The notes: generated from the sequence alone by a model not told the origin. A stretch of DNA of 64,000 nt from Bacillota bacterium (GCA_023665365.1 JAMPEA010000005.1:1-64000), one strand, 5' to 3'. Positions 25,226 to 34,940 are shown, counted from the first letter of the stretch. Numbers and translations: made by a program.

Positions 25226-26326
25226 ATGAAAGTTTTATGTCAAGGAAAAGAACTCAGCGACGCGCTTGCAAAAGTAGTAAAGGCTTTGCCTGTAAAGAGA
25301 AACAATCCCATTCTCGATGGGATTAAAATTTCCGCTTTCGGAGATACCCTCACCTTATTTGCAACCGACCTCGAACTCGCAATAGAAAAAAAGATAAACG
25401 CGCAGGTGCTCATCGAGGGCGAAATCGTCGTGCCAGGCAAGCTGTTTGCGGATTACGCCAAAAAGATTGAGGAGGAGCAAGTCGAGCTTGACGGCACTAC
25501 TACGACGAAGCTCATCATCAGATACCTTGACAGCGAACTTCAAATAAAGTGCATGAGCGCGGACGAATATCCGATGTTCAGAGAAGTAAATACTGAAAGC
25601 TCGTTCGTTATCCTCAAAAAGGAGTTAAAGGACATCATCGGTCGCGTTTTGTTTTCAGTTGCGTCCGACGACGGCCGCCCATCTCTGCGCGGCGTTTGCC
25701 TAAACGTAAAAGAGGACGAAGTGGAGGCTGTTGCGTCCGACGGCTTCCGCCTTGCGACGGCAAAGGCAATCATCAAAAATAACGGCGTTATAGATAAGCT
25801 CGTTGTGCCTACAAAGAGTATAACCGAGCTAAGCCGCCTCATCGACGACGGCGACGACACCGTGACTGTGTTTGTAGAAAAAAATTATATGATGGTGGAT
25901 TTATTCCATACAAAGATTGTCACCCGCCTCATCAGCGAGGAGTTTATAAACTACGAAAAGATTATCCCGACTGTATTTAGCACCGTCGTATCCGTCGATA
26001 AAAAAGTTTTTGAAACCGCAGTAGACAGAGTGTCGCTCATCAACCGTCTCGACAAAAAGGCGTTTGTAAAAATAAATATTATAGAGGACGCTATTTATTT
26101 ACACGCGCACAGCGAGGACGGCGAGATAAACGAAAAGGTTACGACCAAACTCAACGGAAAAGACCTTACTATCGGCTTTAACGCAAAATATCTCATCGAC
26201 TGCTTGCGCGTCATCGACGAGCCGATTATCACCCTCAACTTCAATTCTTCGGGAGCGCCCGGCGTTATCAACGGCGAGAGCGGAAAGTGGCTGTATTTCA
26301 TTCTCCCCCTCCGCGTCGTCGGGTGA
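25226..26326 (+). CDS. dnaN: DNA polymerase III beta subunit (sliding clamp)
   Basis: The ring-shaped processivity clamp of the replicative polymerase. The 366 residues match the family throughout: LSDALAKVVKALPVKRNNPILDGIKI at the start, ASDDGRPSLRGVCLNV and ASDGFRLA in the middle, and a C-terminal PLRVVG. The start is MKVLCQGKE (25226) with GGGTGA before it. Unusually it converges on dnaA instead of following it. Confidence 0.96.
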   Translation: MKVLCQGKELSDALAKVVKALPVKRNNPILDGIKISAFGDTLTLFATDLELAIEKKINAQVLIEGEIVVPGKLFADYAKKIEEEQVELDGTTTTKLIIRYLDSELQIKCMSADEYPMFREVNTESSFVILKKELKDIIGRVLFSVASDDGRPSLRGVCLNVKEDEVEAVASDGFRLATAKAIIKNNGVIDKLVVPTKSITELSRLIDDGDDTVTVFVEKNYMMVDLFHTKIVTRLISEEFINYEKIIPTVFSTVVSVDKKVFETAVDRVSLINRLDKKAFVKINIIEDAIYLHAHSEDGEINEKVTTKLNGKDLTIGFNAKYLIDCLRVIDEPIITLNFNSSGAPGVINGESGKWLYFILPLRVVG

Positions 26327-26450
26327 CACGCTTCGCGTGTTATAAATGAAAGCTAAGCGTTTCTATCAAAGTTTGATAAACAAATAAGCTATCCTTTTTA
26401 TAAAACGACGTTAGAGAGATAGAAACAAAGCTATACATTTTGTTATATTA

Positions 26451-26479
26451 AAAAAACACTGCTTTAAACAGTGTTTTTT
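26451..26479. terminator. Bidirectional terminator between dnaN and dnaA
   Basis: AAAAAACACTG pairs with CAGTGTTTTTT around a 7-base loop, with a T-run on both strands. It separates the convergent dnaN and dnaA transcripts. Confidence 0.75.
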
Positions 26480-26554
26480 ATTTTGTTTCGTTTTAACCTC
26501 TCTATGTGTGTTTAATAGAGAAGTATAGTTTTAGTTTCAATCACACAAAGTGTG

Positions 26555-27925
26555 TTATCTGTTTAGGAGCATATTTTTTATATCGGCAACGGTGATGCGG
26601 ATGCGCGGATTTGACTTTATCTCGTCGGTGATTTTATCGCGCGCGTGGATGATGGTCGTATAATCGCGCCCGCCGAAGATTTCCCCTATCTGCACGAGCG
26701 GCAAAGAAAGCAAATCGGTTATCAGATATATTGCAATCATGCGCGGCTCGACGAGGTTTTTTGTGCGCTTTTTTGAAAATATATCGTCAGTTGTGATTTT
26801 ATAATATTTGCAAACGGACGCGATAATATCGCTTGCGTCGAGAGTTTCCTTTTTTTCCTCTATAAAATCGCTTAGTGCTTCCGACGCGAGTTCGCGCGTA
26901 TTTATGACGTTGTTTGTAAGCGAGCTGAAAAACACGATTTTATTTAGCAAACCTTCGAGCTCGCGGATATTTGAGGTTGCGTTTTCGGCGATAAACTCGG
27001 CGACCTCGTTTGACAAATCGAATTTCATCTGCGCCGCTTTGTTTTTTAGGATTGCGACGCGGGTCTCCATATCGGGGACTTGAATATCCACAGTCAGTCC
27101 CCAGCTGAAACGCGTGCGAAGCCTGTCTTCGAGCGTAGTCAAATCCTTGGGAGAGCGGTCGGACGTGATGATAATCTGCTTGTTTTCGTGATATAGGTCG
27201 TTGAAGATATGGAAGAACGCTTCCTGCGTGGCGTCCTTGCCGATGAGGAACTGAATATCGTCAATCATGAGAACGTCGCAAGAGCGATACTTTTCTCTGA
27301 AACGGTTGTTTTCATCGTTCGATTTATTTCTGATGACCGAGATAAGCTCGGTTACAAGCGTCTCTGCGCTTGCGTACAGCACGTTGAGATGAGGAGACTG
27401 CTTGTATATAAGATTGCCTATCGCGTGCAAAAGGTGGGTTTTGCCAAGACCTACGCCCGAATATATGAATAGAGGATTAAACTTTTTGCCGGGGTCCTCC
27501 GCGACCGTTTTGCAAGCCGCGAGCGCGAACGCGTTAGACTTGCCCTCTACGAAATTTTCAAAACTGTATTTTTCAAGAAAAGGACACTTTTTTTTGTTTT
27601 TTTGCGCGGGCGGTTCTTTTGTGACAAAGCCCTCGTTGTTGATAAATACCGTCTGTTTTTCGAGATACTCGTCGCGCTGACTCGGCAAAATAACGACTAC
27701 GTCGGTTATGGAAGAATTGAGATTTTTTACAACCTCTTTTATAGTATCGAGATACTTGTTGTCTATTGTGCGTTTTGCGTTTGCCGAAATAGTCTCCAAC
27801 ACCATTGCGTTATCGACAAAGCAAACAGGTTTAAGAGTGTCTATCCACACCTCGAAGCTGATTGCTTGTATGGAAATGGATAAACCGTCTTTTGCGTCTT
27901 CCCAAAATTCTTCGATATTTATCAT
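26555..27925 (-). CDS. dnaA: Chromosomal replication initiator DnaA
   Basis: Binds DnaA boxes and opens oriC. The 456 residues show domain I (1-85), a short linker, AAA+ domain III with Walker A GVGLGKTHLL and Walker B VLMIDDIQFL, and the C-terminal box-binding domain with GGRDYTTIIHARDKI. It lies on the minus strand between plus-strand dnaN and recF, an inversion of the classical dnaA-dnaN-recF order. TATAAT ends 8 bases before the ATG and no ribosome-binding site is present, so the transcript is predicted to be nearly leaderless. Confidence 0.97.
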   Translation of the reverse strand: MINIEEFWEDAKDGLSISIQAISFEVWIDTLKPVCFVDNAMVLETISANAKRTIDNKYLDTIKEVVKNLNSSITDVVVILPSQRDEYLEKQTVFINNEGFVTKEPPAQKNKKKCPFLEKYSFENFVEGKSNAFALAACKTVAEDPGKKFNPLFIYSGVGLGKTHLLHAIGNLIYKQSPHLNVLYASAETLVTELISVIRNKSNDENNRFREKYRSCDVLMIDDIQFLIGKDATQEAFFHIFNDLYHENKQIIITSDRSPKDLTTLEDRLRTRFSWGLTVDIQVPDMETRVAILKNKAAQMKFDLSNEVAEFIAENATSNIRELEGLLNKIVFFSSLTNNVINTRELASEALSDFIEEKKETLDASDIIASVCKYYKITTDDIFSKKRTKNLVEPRMIAIYLITDLLSLPLVQIGEIFGGRDYTTIIHARDKITDEIKSNPRIRITVADIKNMLLNR

Positions 27926-27933
27926 AATAAATG

Positions 27934-27961
27934 ATTATAACAAAACGGAAGAATATTTCAA
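27934..27961 (-). promoter_or_regulatory. Promoter of dnaA
   Basis: Minus strand TTGAAA (27956-27961), 16-base spacer, TATAAT (27934-27939), 8 bases before the dnaA ATG. Confidence 0.75.
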
Positions 27962-27996
27962 GCAAAAAACAAAAAAATAAAAAGAACCACAATATA

Positions 27997-28025
27997 TTGA
28001 AAAAAATTTTCCGCTAAGGTATAAT
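27997..28025 (+). promoter_or_regulatory. Promoter of recF
   Basis: TTGAAA (27997-28002), 17-base spacer, TATAAT (28020-28025), 7 bases before the recF ATG. It is divergent from the dnaA promoter; the two -35 boxes are 35 bases apart. Confidence 0.8.
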
Positions 28026-28032
28026 TTGCAGT

Positions 28033-29130
28033 ATGAAAATCCTTTCCGTCGAGCTTTTTGATTTCAGAAACTACAAACACGCCGCCGTAAACTTCACGGA
28101 CGGGCTAAACGTTTTGTACGGAAAAAACGCGAGCGGAAAGACGAATATGCTTGAAAGTATCTATCTTTGCTCGATATTTAAAAGTCCGCGCACAACCAAA
28201 GATAAGGAAATGGTTTTGATAGGCGAAAAGTGCGCAACGGTGTCGCTTGTACTTCAAAAGAAATTCAGGAAGCATGTCATAAACCTGCAAATAGACGAAA
28301 AAGGCAAAAAGCGAGTGCTTGTTGACGGAATTCCGCTAAACAGAGCGGGCGAGCTTTTCGGCGTGCTCGGCGTAGTGTTTTTCTCCCCCGACGAGATGAA
28401 ACTCGTAAAAGAAGCGCCGCAGGAAAGACGCAGGTTTATGGACGTAGGGCTTAGCCAACAGCAACGGGGATATTTTTACTCGCTTCAACGCTACAACAAA
28501 ACGCTCAAACAAAAAAACAATCTGCTCAAAGAATGGCGCGGAAGCCGCAATATAAACGATATGCTCGACGTTTGGGACGCGGGGCTTGCAAAGGAAGGCG
28601 CGCTTTTAATATCCAAACGCCTCGATTACGTGAAAACGCTAAACGACAGCGCAAGCAAGTTTCACACCGCGATAAGCAGCGAAAAGGAAGCTCTTAAACT
28701 ATCCTATGAAAGCTCATTCGATATTGAAAACGACAGCGTAGAAGATATAGAAAAAAAGTTGTACGACAGCATAAAAGCCGCGCGCGAAAAGGATAAAGAA
28801 CTCGGATACAGCACTGTCGGTCCGCACAGAGACGATATAAAAATCGAGATAAACGGCAAGGACAGCAGAAAGTTTGCGTCGCAGGGACAGCAGAGGACCA
28901 TTGCGCTTGCGCTAAAACTCGGCGAGGTCGTCATCTACAAAAACGAGATTGGCGAGCCGCCCGTGCTTTTGCTCGACGACGTGCTGAGCGAGCTTGATTT
29001 GACAAGGCAAAATCTGCTATTGGAGATGACGAAAGGCTTTCAAACTATACTCACCTGCACAGAGTTTAACCTCGATTGCGCAAGCAACAAAATAGAGATA
29101 AGCGACGGCAATGCAAAACAGGGACAATAA
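28033..29130 (+). CDS. recF: DNA replication and repair protein RecF
   Basis: An SMC-like ATPase that loads RecA at gaps with RecO and RecR. The 365 residues have Walker A YGKNASGKTNMLESIYL (from residue 29), the ABC-type signature region FASQGQQRTIALALKLGE and Walker B VLLLDDVLSELD. It is transcribed divergently from dnaA out of a 107-base gap, with a -10 box 7 bases before the ATG and no ribosome-binding site. Confidence 0.96.
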   Translation: MKILSVELFDFRNYKHAAVNFTDGLNVLYGKNASGKTNMLESIYLCSIFKSPRTTKDKEMVLIGEKCATVSLVLQKKFRKHVINLQIDEKGKKRVLVDGIPLNRAGELFGVLGVVFFSPDEMKLVKEAPQERRRFMDVGLSQQQRGYFYSLQRYNKTLKQKNNLLKEWRGSRNINDMLDVWDAGLAKEGALLISKRLDYVKTLNDSASKFHTAISSEKEALKLSYESSFDIENDSVEDIEKKLYDSIKAAREKDKELGYSTVGPHRDDIKIEINGKDSRKFASQGQQRTIALALKLGEVVIYKNEIGEPPVLLLDDVLSELDLTRQNLLLEMTKGFQTILTCTEFNLDCASNKIEISDGNAKQGQ

Positions 29131-29140
29131 AGCGGATAAG

Positions 29141-32100
29141 TTAGCTAAGCCCTTTCCAATAAATATCGTAATCTTTGATGATATAAGACCCCGATTCGGA
29201 TTGATATTTTGTTCCGCCGAATTTGCCGATTGTTGAAGTCATAACTTTTGAAGTCCCGACAATTTCATACTTAGCCTTAAACTCATTCCAAGCGGCATTT
29301 ATTATTTGTCTTGCCCGCGTCTTAAAAGCGTCGCTGCCGGCGCATTTCATTCGGTACTCGTCGTCTTTTTTTGCGTTTTCGATTTTGGATTTCAAGTTGC
29401 CCATTTCTCTGATTGTGTCGTTCGTCCATAAATCGTCGTCGTTCATATTAAATTCTTCCACAAAGTCTTGATTTATGCCTGCACTGCGCAAACCTGCCCG
29501 CACGCTATCTTGATTGCTTGTATAAGCGGAAGAAAGACTTTCTACGCCGGACACGCTTACAATTATTTTAACGTGCGGAATGTACGACATATTTTTAGGA
29601 TATTTTTCTACGACCTTTTCCAATTCAAAGGTGACGAAAACGGACAATCTGCTTACGTATTTATATTCTTCTCTTAGGCGATTTTGGATTTCGTCTATTA
29701 TATTTTTTACGTCTATCGGCGATTTGTCGGATACCGACGACAAAGATGAATCTTCGCTTGAAATCTTATCTATCATTTCTTTTGCGCGCGTCCTTTCTCC
29801 GTTGAAATCCGCAATGCTTCGGGTGTAAACCCTGTTGTATAGATTAAATGCCTTTTTTAAATTTTTATCCACGACCCTGCCGGAATAATATGAGTCCGCC
29901 AACCTCATCAAGTTTTGCGTGGAAATCCTGCCGAGTGCCTTTTCAAAGCACTTGACGGCATACAGCTCGTTTTGCACGCAACCGTGTCCGCTCCAAAAGT
30001 ATTCGCCCAAACATTCCCAAGCAAACGTCGATCTTCCGCTATTAGACAGTGCAAATTCTATATTTTCTAAAACTCGCTTTCTTCTGTTTTTATCCAACTT
30101 GTCCATTGGCTCGAAGCCGTCGTTGTAGTTTCGCAATATCTGCTCAATATCAATATCGGCATTAAGCGCAGACGGTTTTCTTTGCGCAACTGTCGATACG
30201 TTTGCCTTATCGGGTTCTTTAACGCTTGTTTTTGTCACGTCGGCTTGGTCGGACTTAACGGCATAATTATTTTCGGCAATATTATCCGCATTTGAATTTT
30301 CAAAAACAACGCCGCTCTTTTTAAGTTCCTTACACTCTCTTAGGCAAGATTCCACGTAAGGGTTTTTATCCGCCTTGTATGACAATTCGTAATATTCGAT
30401 AGCCTTATCCAAGTCTTTGGATTTGCCGTTTTCGCCGTTGAAAAAGTCGTCCGCGAGATTTTTGAAATACTCGGCGCGATTGATAGCATCTTCGATATTT
30501 TTTAGCTGTTCCGCCTCTCTTTCTTTTGCGCGCTCCCAAGCGATTTTCATTCGCTCCTCGTCTTCGCGCTTGATTTCCTCCTCTTGAATTTTCGTGAGCT
30601 TTTTAAGAATAGTTTTATCAGGAACGATTGCATTGTCTTTTATTTCATAAGGAACGTTATTTCCAAAGACGTTTCCCGCAATATCCACCGCTCGTGTATC
30701 TGCAAGCAAAACTTTATCAATCTTTCCGTTTGTTAAAACCAAACTACTTTGGGCATCTGCACCGAAAGCGTATCCGTCAATCTGAGTGAGATTTTTTGCA
30801 TTGCTAAGGTCAACAATTTTCAAATTTTTACAGTTTGCAAACGCGCGGCTGCTAATAAATTCCAGTTTACTATTTTTTGCAAGCGTGACTTCTTTCAAAC
30901 TGTGACATCCGAAGAATGCTTTTTCGCCGATAGTTTTAACGTTTTTCGGAATAGTGATTTTTTCTATTCCCGTACCAGCAAAAGCCTGATAGGGAATGGT
31001 TTTAAGATGCTCGCACTTTTCCAAATTGACTTTTTTCAGCGAAATGCAATCGAGAAAGGAGTTGTCGGTTAAACTCAAAAGATTTCGACTCAAAATCAAC
31101 CTTGTTACGTAGCCGAAGTGAAATTTCGCCTTGGAATAAAACATATCTTCATAATCTTCATTTAGATTTTTACCCTGAGCAAGCCGAGAAAAGGACGAAT
31201 CAAACGTGCCTTGTCCCCAATACCTTGTCACAAAATCGGGAAACTCAACCGTTTTACATTTTGAGTTTTTGAGATTTTCGTTGAAGTTTTTAATGAAATA
31301 GAAGCCGTCGTTGTCAATATCGTTGTCGTAATCGAAATACTTCATTTTGTTCATGTGCGACTTGTAGTACGACTTAGACGGTTTTTTCAAAACAATCTTT
31401 TCGTCATCTTCAACCGACTTGTTTTTAAGGCGTTCGCTTTTCTCGTATTCTTTATCTCGTTGTTCCTCTCTAAGCTGAATTTGCTTATATTCTTCAAAAC
31501 TTCTGACGGGATCGGAATTAACTTTAACGTTCTCTTGGTCACTGCTGAAATCCGGCTCGTTTTCATAGAAAATCACGTTATATCTTTGAGGAAAAGAGTT
31601 TTCTTCGATATGACAACCTTTCGGAAGATAAATATCTACGCACTTTTCTTCTTTACTGCTAAATCCCTCGCCAAACATAAAACTTTCAACGCTTTGTAGA
31701 TTTTTTGGGAGTACAAAACTTCCCAAAGACGTGCCGACAAATGCGCGCGTTTTAATCAGTCTCAATTTATCTGCACGCGAAAAATCTACTGCCACCAAAT
31801 CTCCGCAATCGCCAAAAGCCTCTTTGCCGATTACTTCCAAATTCGCCCCGAATACGACAGCCGAAATTTGCGGCTCGTCAACCAGTCTGTCGATTTCTTC
31901 CTCCAACGTTTCAAAAAAGTGTTTGCCCACTTCCGAGAAACACTCGTCGGCTATGGCATAGGCGCAATCGGGTATGATAAGTCGCTCTTGGATTTTTCCG
32001 AGTTTGGAAAGCCCCGTGATAACAACGCCTTTTCCTGTGCCGTTATCCTTCCAGGCGATTTTCCAAGTAAAGTATTTCAACTCCTTTTTATCTTGTTTGC

Positions 32101-33121
32101 TTAATTTTACGGCGGCGCTCAACCCGTCGACATTTGCCTGCATGAATTTTTGTTTGAATTCTTTTTGATTTTGTTTATCAATCGCCGCCTTTTCTTTTGC
32201 TTCCTCTTTATCGATTTTATCAAACTCTTTTTCCAGTTTTTTCCATTCTTCCTCTTGTTGTTTGCGCTCTTCTTCCGCTTTAATTTCTTCTAATTTGCCC
32301 AGCCCCTCTTCACGATAAATTTTCAGTTCTTTATGGAACTGCTTAATCTTTTCGGCTTCTAATTTATCTTCTTCCTTTTGTTGTTTCTTCTTTGCCCTAT
32401 CTCCTTTCGCCGTTCTCACTTCCTCCTCTCCAAACGTAGACGCAATCGGAAGCGCGGACTCATCTTCATAATAATAAAATTCAAAGCCCTTATCAAAAGA
32501 AAATTTTGTAAAATGACAATTTTTCGGAATATAAAGAGGAGACAATTTACCGCCCGCACGATAAGCCTTATACTCGGCGTTTTTGGCGTCGATTTCTGCG
32601 ATTTTATTCTGATAAATTTTCCATTCCAAATCGTCAAAATCGTCAGCTGCATAAGCGGGATATGCATAGCCCATAGCATTTCTATCCCTGCAAAAAGCAT
32701 AATCTTCAATCACTGCAATGTTTTTGGGAAGAATCAGCTCCTCTATACTGTTATCGCCTTCAAAAGCGCTTTCTCCGATTTTTCGTAAATTTTCCGCGCG
32801 AGAAAAATCCAACGTTTCGAGCCAATAGCACTTGTAGAACGCATATTTTTCTATTTCTTCAACGTTTTTCCCAAAATGAACGGTTCGAATACGTTTATTG
32901 GGCGTTGTAAAATCGCCCTTTTTTACGTGCAGTTCTCTTTTGAAGCAGTCCTGTCCGACTATATTCACGCAGTCGGGGATAGTCAAAACAGTTTGCAGTT
33001 GACCGAGTTTAGTCAAATCATAGATGACTAATTTTTGTTCGCCTCTATCGTTTTCGATAATTTTCCACTTGAAAAATCCAAGGTCTTGCTTGTCCTGTTG
33101 AGTTAAAACCAATTTTGACAT
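29141..33121 (-). CDS. Giant cytoplasmic BspA-type leucine-rich-repeat protein with Sel1-like repeats
   Basis: At 1326 residues it has no signal peptide and no membrane helix, so it is probably cytoplasmic. Blocks of BspA/LRR_5 repeats occur near 70-200, 410-530 and 700-830, such as IEKYAFYKCYWLETLDFSRA and IGEKAFFGCHSLKEVTL. Highly charged Glu/Lys coiled-coil stretches (about 230-320 and 850-900) separate them. Residues 900-1130 have Sel1/TPR-like pairs (AIEYYELSYKADKNP, LMRLADSYYSGRVVDKNLKKAFNLYNRVY). The C-terminal 170 residues are unfamiliar. The ATG has GGGAAAGAG upstream. BspA repeats are usually surface proteins; an intracellular giant next to parB is unusual. Confidence 0.7.
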   Translation of the reverse strand: MSKLVLTQQDKQDLGFFKWKIIENDRGEQKLVIYDLTKLGQLQTVLTIPDCVNIVGQDCFKRELHVKKGDFTTPNKRIRTVHFGKNVEEIEKYAFYKCYWLETLDFSRAENLRKIGESAFEGDNSIEELILPKNIAVIEDYAFCRDRNAMGYAYPAYAADDFDDLEWKIYQNKIAEIDAKNAEYKAYRAGGKLSPLYIPKNCHFTKFSFDKGFEFYYYEDESALPIASTFGEEEVRTAKGDRAKKKQQKEEDKLEAEKIKQFHKELKIYREEGLGKLEEIKAEEERKQQEEEWKKLEKEFDKIDKEEAKEKAAIDKQNQKEFKQKFMQANVDGLSAAVKLSKQDKKELKYFTWKIAWKDNGTGKGVVITGLSKLGKIQERLIIPDCAYAIADECFSEVGKHFFETLEEEIDRLVDEPQISAVVFGANLEVIGKEAFGDCGDLVAVDFSRADKLRLIKTRAFVGTSLGSFVLPKNLQSVESFMFGEGFSSKEEKCVDIYLPKGCHIEENSFPQRYNVIFYENEPDFSSDQENVKVNSDPVRSFEEYKQIQLREEQRDKEYEKSERLKNKSVEDDEKIVLKKPSKSYYKSHMNKMKYFDYDNDIDNDGFYFIKNFNENLKNSKCKTVEFPDFVTRYWGQGTFDSSFSRLAQGKNLNEDYEDMFYSKAKFHFGYVTRLILSRNLLSLTDNSFLDCISLKKVNLEKCEHLKTIPYQAFAGTGIEKITIPKNVKTIGEKAFFGCHSLKEVTLAKNSKLEFISSRAFANCKNLKIVDLSNAKNLTQIDGYAFGADAQSSLVLTNGKIDKVLLADTRAVDIAGNVFGNNVPYEIKDNAIVPDKTILKKLTKIQEEEIKREDEERMKIAWERAKEREAEQLKNIEDAINRAEYFKNLADDFFNGENGKSKDLDKAIEYYELSYKADKNPYVESCLRECKELKKSGVVFENSNADNIAENNYAVKSDQADVTKTSVKEPDKANVSTVAQRKPSALNADIDIEQILRNYNDGFEPMDKLDKNRRKRVLENIEFALSNSGRSTFAWECLGEYFWSGHGCVQNELYAVKCFEKALGRISTQNLMRLADSYYSGRVVDKNLKKAFNLYNRVYTRSIADFNGERTRAKEMIDKISSEDSSLSSVSDKSPIDVKNIIDEIQNRLREEYKYVSRLSVFVTFELEKVVEKYPKNMSYIPHVKIIVSVSGVESLSSAYTSNQDSVRAGLRSAGINQDFVEEFNMNDDDLWTNDTIREMGNLKSKIENAKKDDEYRMKCAGSDAFKTRARQIINAAWNEFKAKYEIVGTSKVMTSTIGKFGGTKYQSESGSYIIKDYDIYWKGLS

Positions 33122-33191
33122 ACTCTTTCCCTATAAGTTTTATCGATTGCGCTTTCTTAGCGTACTCTTATTTGCTTTTTGATAATTGCAA

Positions 33192-33222
33192 AAGAAAACA
33201 CCCTATTTAGGGGTGTTTTTGT
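33192..33222. terminator. Terminator hairpin overlapping the 3' end of parB
   Basis: AAACACCC and GGGGTGTTT pair around a short AT loop, with T-runs on both sides. It overlaps the last codons of parB. Confidence 0.55.
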
Positions 33223-34126
33223 TTTGATTGTTGTAGATTTGAAGCAGTTGCATAATCGCGTGGATTCTTTCAAGGTCGTCGTTGCTGAAATAGTCTATCG
33301 TTATGCGTCCCTTCGAGCCGTTTCTGACAAGGTTTACTTTTGTGGAGAAAAGGCGTTTCATATCGTTTACAAAGGATTTCAGTTCGAGCGGGAGCGGTTC
33401 TTTCGCCTTGCGTTTGGTTGCGGTCTGTTGCGCGCTGTCGGAGAAGTAGTTTTGCACTATTCTTTCGAGGTCGCGCACCGAAATATCCTCGTCGCAGGCG
33501 AGCTTTGCAAACTCGATGAGTTTATCCTTGTTGTCCACGGTGAGGATAGTCCTCGCGTGACCGGGAGAGAGTTTGCCGGTTTTCACCATATCCATAACTT
33601 CTTCCGGAAGCTGCAAAAGGCGAAGCGTATTCGTGACGTAGGGACGGGATTTGCCGATACGCACGGCGACTTCCTCTTGTGTAAGCCCGTGATTTTCCAT
33701 AAGTTCGCGGATGCCCTCGGCGGCTTCTATTGCGTTGAGGTTTTCGCGGTGCAGGTTTTCGATAAGCGAGATTTCCTGTATCTGTTGAGGGGAAAGCTCC
33801 TTGACTATTGCGGGAACTGTCTTTAAGCCCGCAATCAGACTCGCGCGGAAACGGCGCTCGCCCGCTATAATCAAGTATCTGCCGTTTTCACTCTTGACGA
33901 GAAGGATGGGTTGCAAAACGCCGTACATCGAAATCGACGTCGCCATCGACTGCAAACTTTCCTCGTCGAAAGTCTTACGCGGCTGGTTGGGGTTGCGGTC
34001 GATAAGATGAATGTCTATTTCCTGCGTGGAGAGGTCGCCCTCTATGTCCACTTTGACGTTTTCGGTATTATCTCTGAAAAGAGCGCTCATGCCTCTTTGC
34101 CCGAGACCGCCTTTGTTGTTTGCCAT
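33203..34126 (-). CDS. parB: Chromosome partitioning protein ParB (Spo0J)
   Basis: A CTP-dependent parS-binding clamp that organises the origin region and recruits SMC. Of the 307 residues, the N-terminal CTPase region shows GERRFRASLIAGL. The HTH domain includes LTQEEVAVRIGKSRPYVTNTLRLLQLP, and the C-terminal dimer domain follows. The start overlaps no gene and sits 8 bases after the parA stop, with AGGTGA upstream. Four parS-like sites lie at 37.24-37.46 kb. Confidence 0.96.
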   Translation of the reverse strand: MANNKGGLGQRGMSALFRDNTENVKVDIEGDLSTQEIDIHLIDRNPNQPRKTFDEESLQSMATSISMYGVLQPILLVKSENGRYLIIAGERRFRASLIAGLKTVPAIVKELSPQQIQEISLIENLHRENLNAIEAAEGIRELMENHGLTQEEVAVRIGKSRPYVTNTLRLLQLPEEVMDMVKTGKLSPGHARTILTVDNKDKLIEFAKLACDEDISVRDLERIVQNYFSDSAQQTATKRKAKEPLPLELKSFVNDMKRLFSTKVNLVRNGSKGRITIDYFSNDDLERIHAIMQLLQIYNNQNKNTPK

Positions 34127-34134
34127 ATTTCACC

Positions 34135-34902
34135 TCACTTTAATCTTGCCGAAAATTCGTTTGCGAGCGCCTCGTAGGCGACTGCGCCGCTGCACTTTTT
34201 GTCGTATAAAATAACGGGTTTGCCGTAGCTCGGAGCTTCTGCAAGGCGGATATTGCGCGGAATTCTCGTAGAAAACACCTTGTCGCCGAACACTTTCATA
34301 ATCTCTTCGAGCACGCCCTTTGACAGCTTGGAACGACTGTCGAACATCGTAAGCACGACGCCGTCCACTTCCAAACTCTTGTTGAGGAATTTTTTGACGA
34401 GCTTAATCGTGTTCATCATCTGGCTGAGACCTTCAAGAGCATAGTATTCGCTTTGTATGGGAATTATGACCCCGTGCGAAGCCGTGAGCGCGTTGACCGT
34501 GAGAAGCCCCAAAGACGGAGGACAGTCGATGAAGATATAATCGTAACTATCCTCTATCTCGGCGAGCTTTTCCTGCAAGACGCGTTCTCTGCCGATGACT
34601 ATTTGCGAAAGTTCGAGCTCCGCTCCTGCGAGGTCGCAGGACGCGGGAATAAAATCGAGCGTCTCGACCTCCGACTTGCGCACCGCGTCTTTTGCGGGCA
34701 AATCTCCGCACAGAACGTCGTATACGGAGTTTTTTGGTTGCTTGTCAAACTCGCCGAGCGCGCTCGACGCGTTGCACTGCGCGTCGAAATCGACGACGAG
34801 TATACGCTTGCCGTGAAGAGCCAAGCTCGCGGCGAGATTTACGCACGTCGTGGTTTTGCCGACGCCGCCCTTTTGATTTGAAAACGAAATTATCCTAGCC
34901 AT
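34135..34902 (-). CDS. parA: Chromosome partitioning ATPase ParA (Soj)
   Basis: A Walker-type ATPase that drives origin segregation with ParB and modulates DnaA in Bacillus. The 255 residues have the deviant Walker A KGGVGKTT (11-18), DFDAQCNASS and the Walker B region FIDCPPSLGLLT. It forms an operon with parB. Its promoter ends 9 bases before the ATG, leaving at most a few bases of leader and no ribosome-binding site. Confidence 0.96.
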   Translation of the reverse strand: MARIISFSNQKGGVGKTTTCVNLAASLALHGKRILVVDFDAQCNASSALGEFDKQPKNSVYDVLCGDLPAKDAVRKSEVETLDFIPASCDLAGAELELSQIVIGRERVLQEKLAEIEDSYDYIFIDCPPSLGLLTVNALTASHGVIIPIQSEYYALEGLSQMMNTIKLVKKFLNKSLEVDGVVLTMFDSRSKLSKGVLEEIMKVFGDKVFSTRIPRNIRLAEAPSYGKPVILYDKKCSGAVAYEALANEFSARLK

Positions 34903-34911
34903 ATTAGTTTG

Positions 34912-34940
34912 AGTTTAGCACAAGAATAAAAATAATTCAA
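34912..34940 (-). promoter_or_regulatory. Promoter of parAB
   Basis: Minus strand TTGAAT (34935-34940), 17-base spacer, TAAACT (34912-34917), 9 bases before the parA ATG. Confidence 0.7.
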
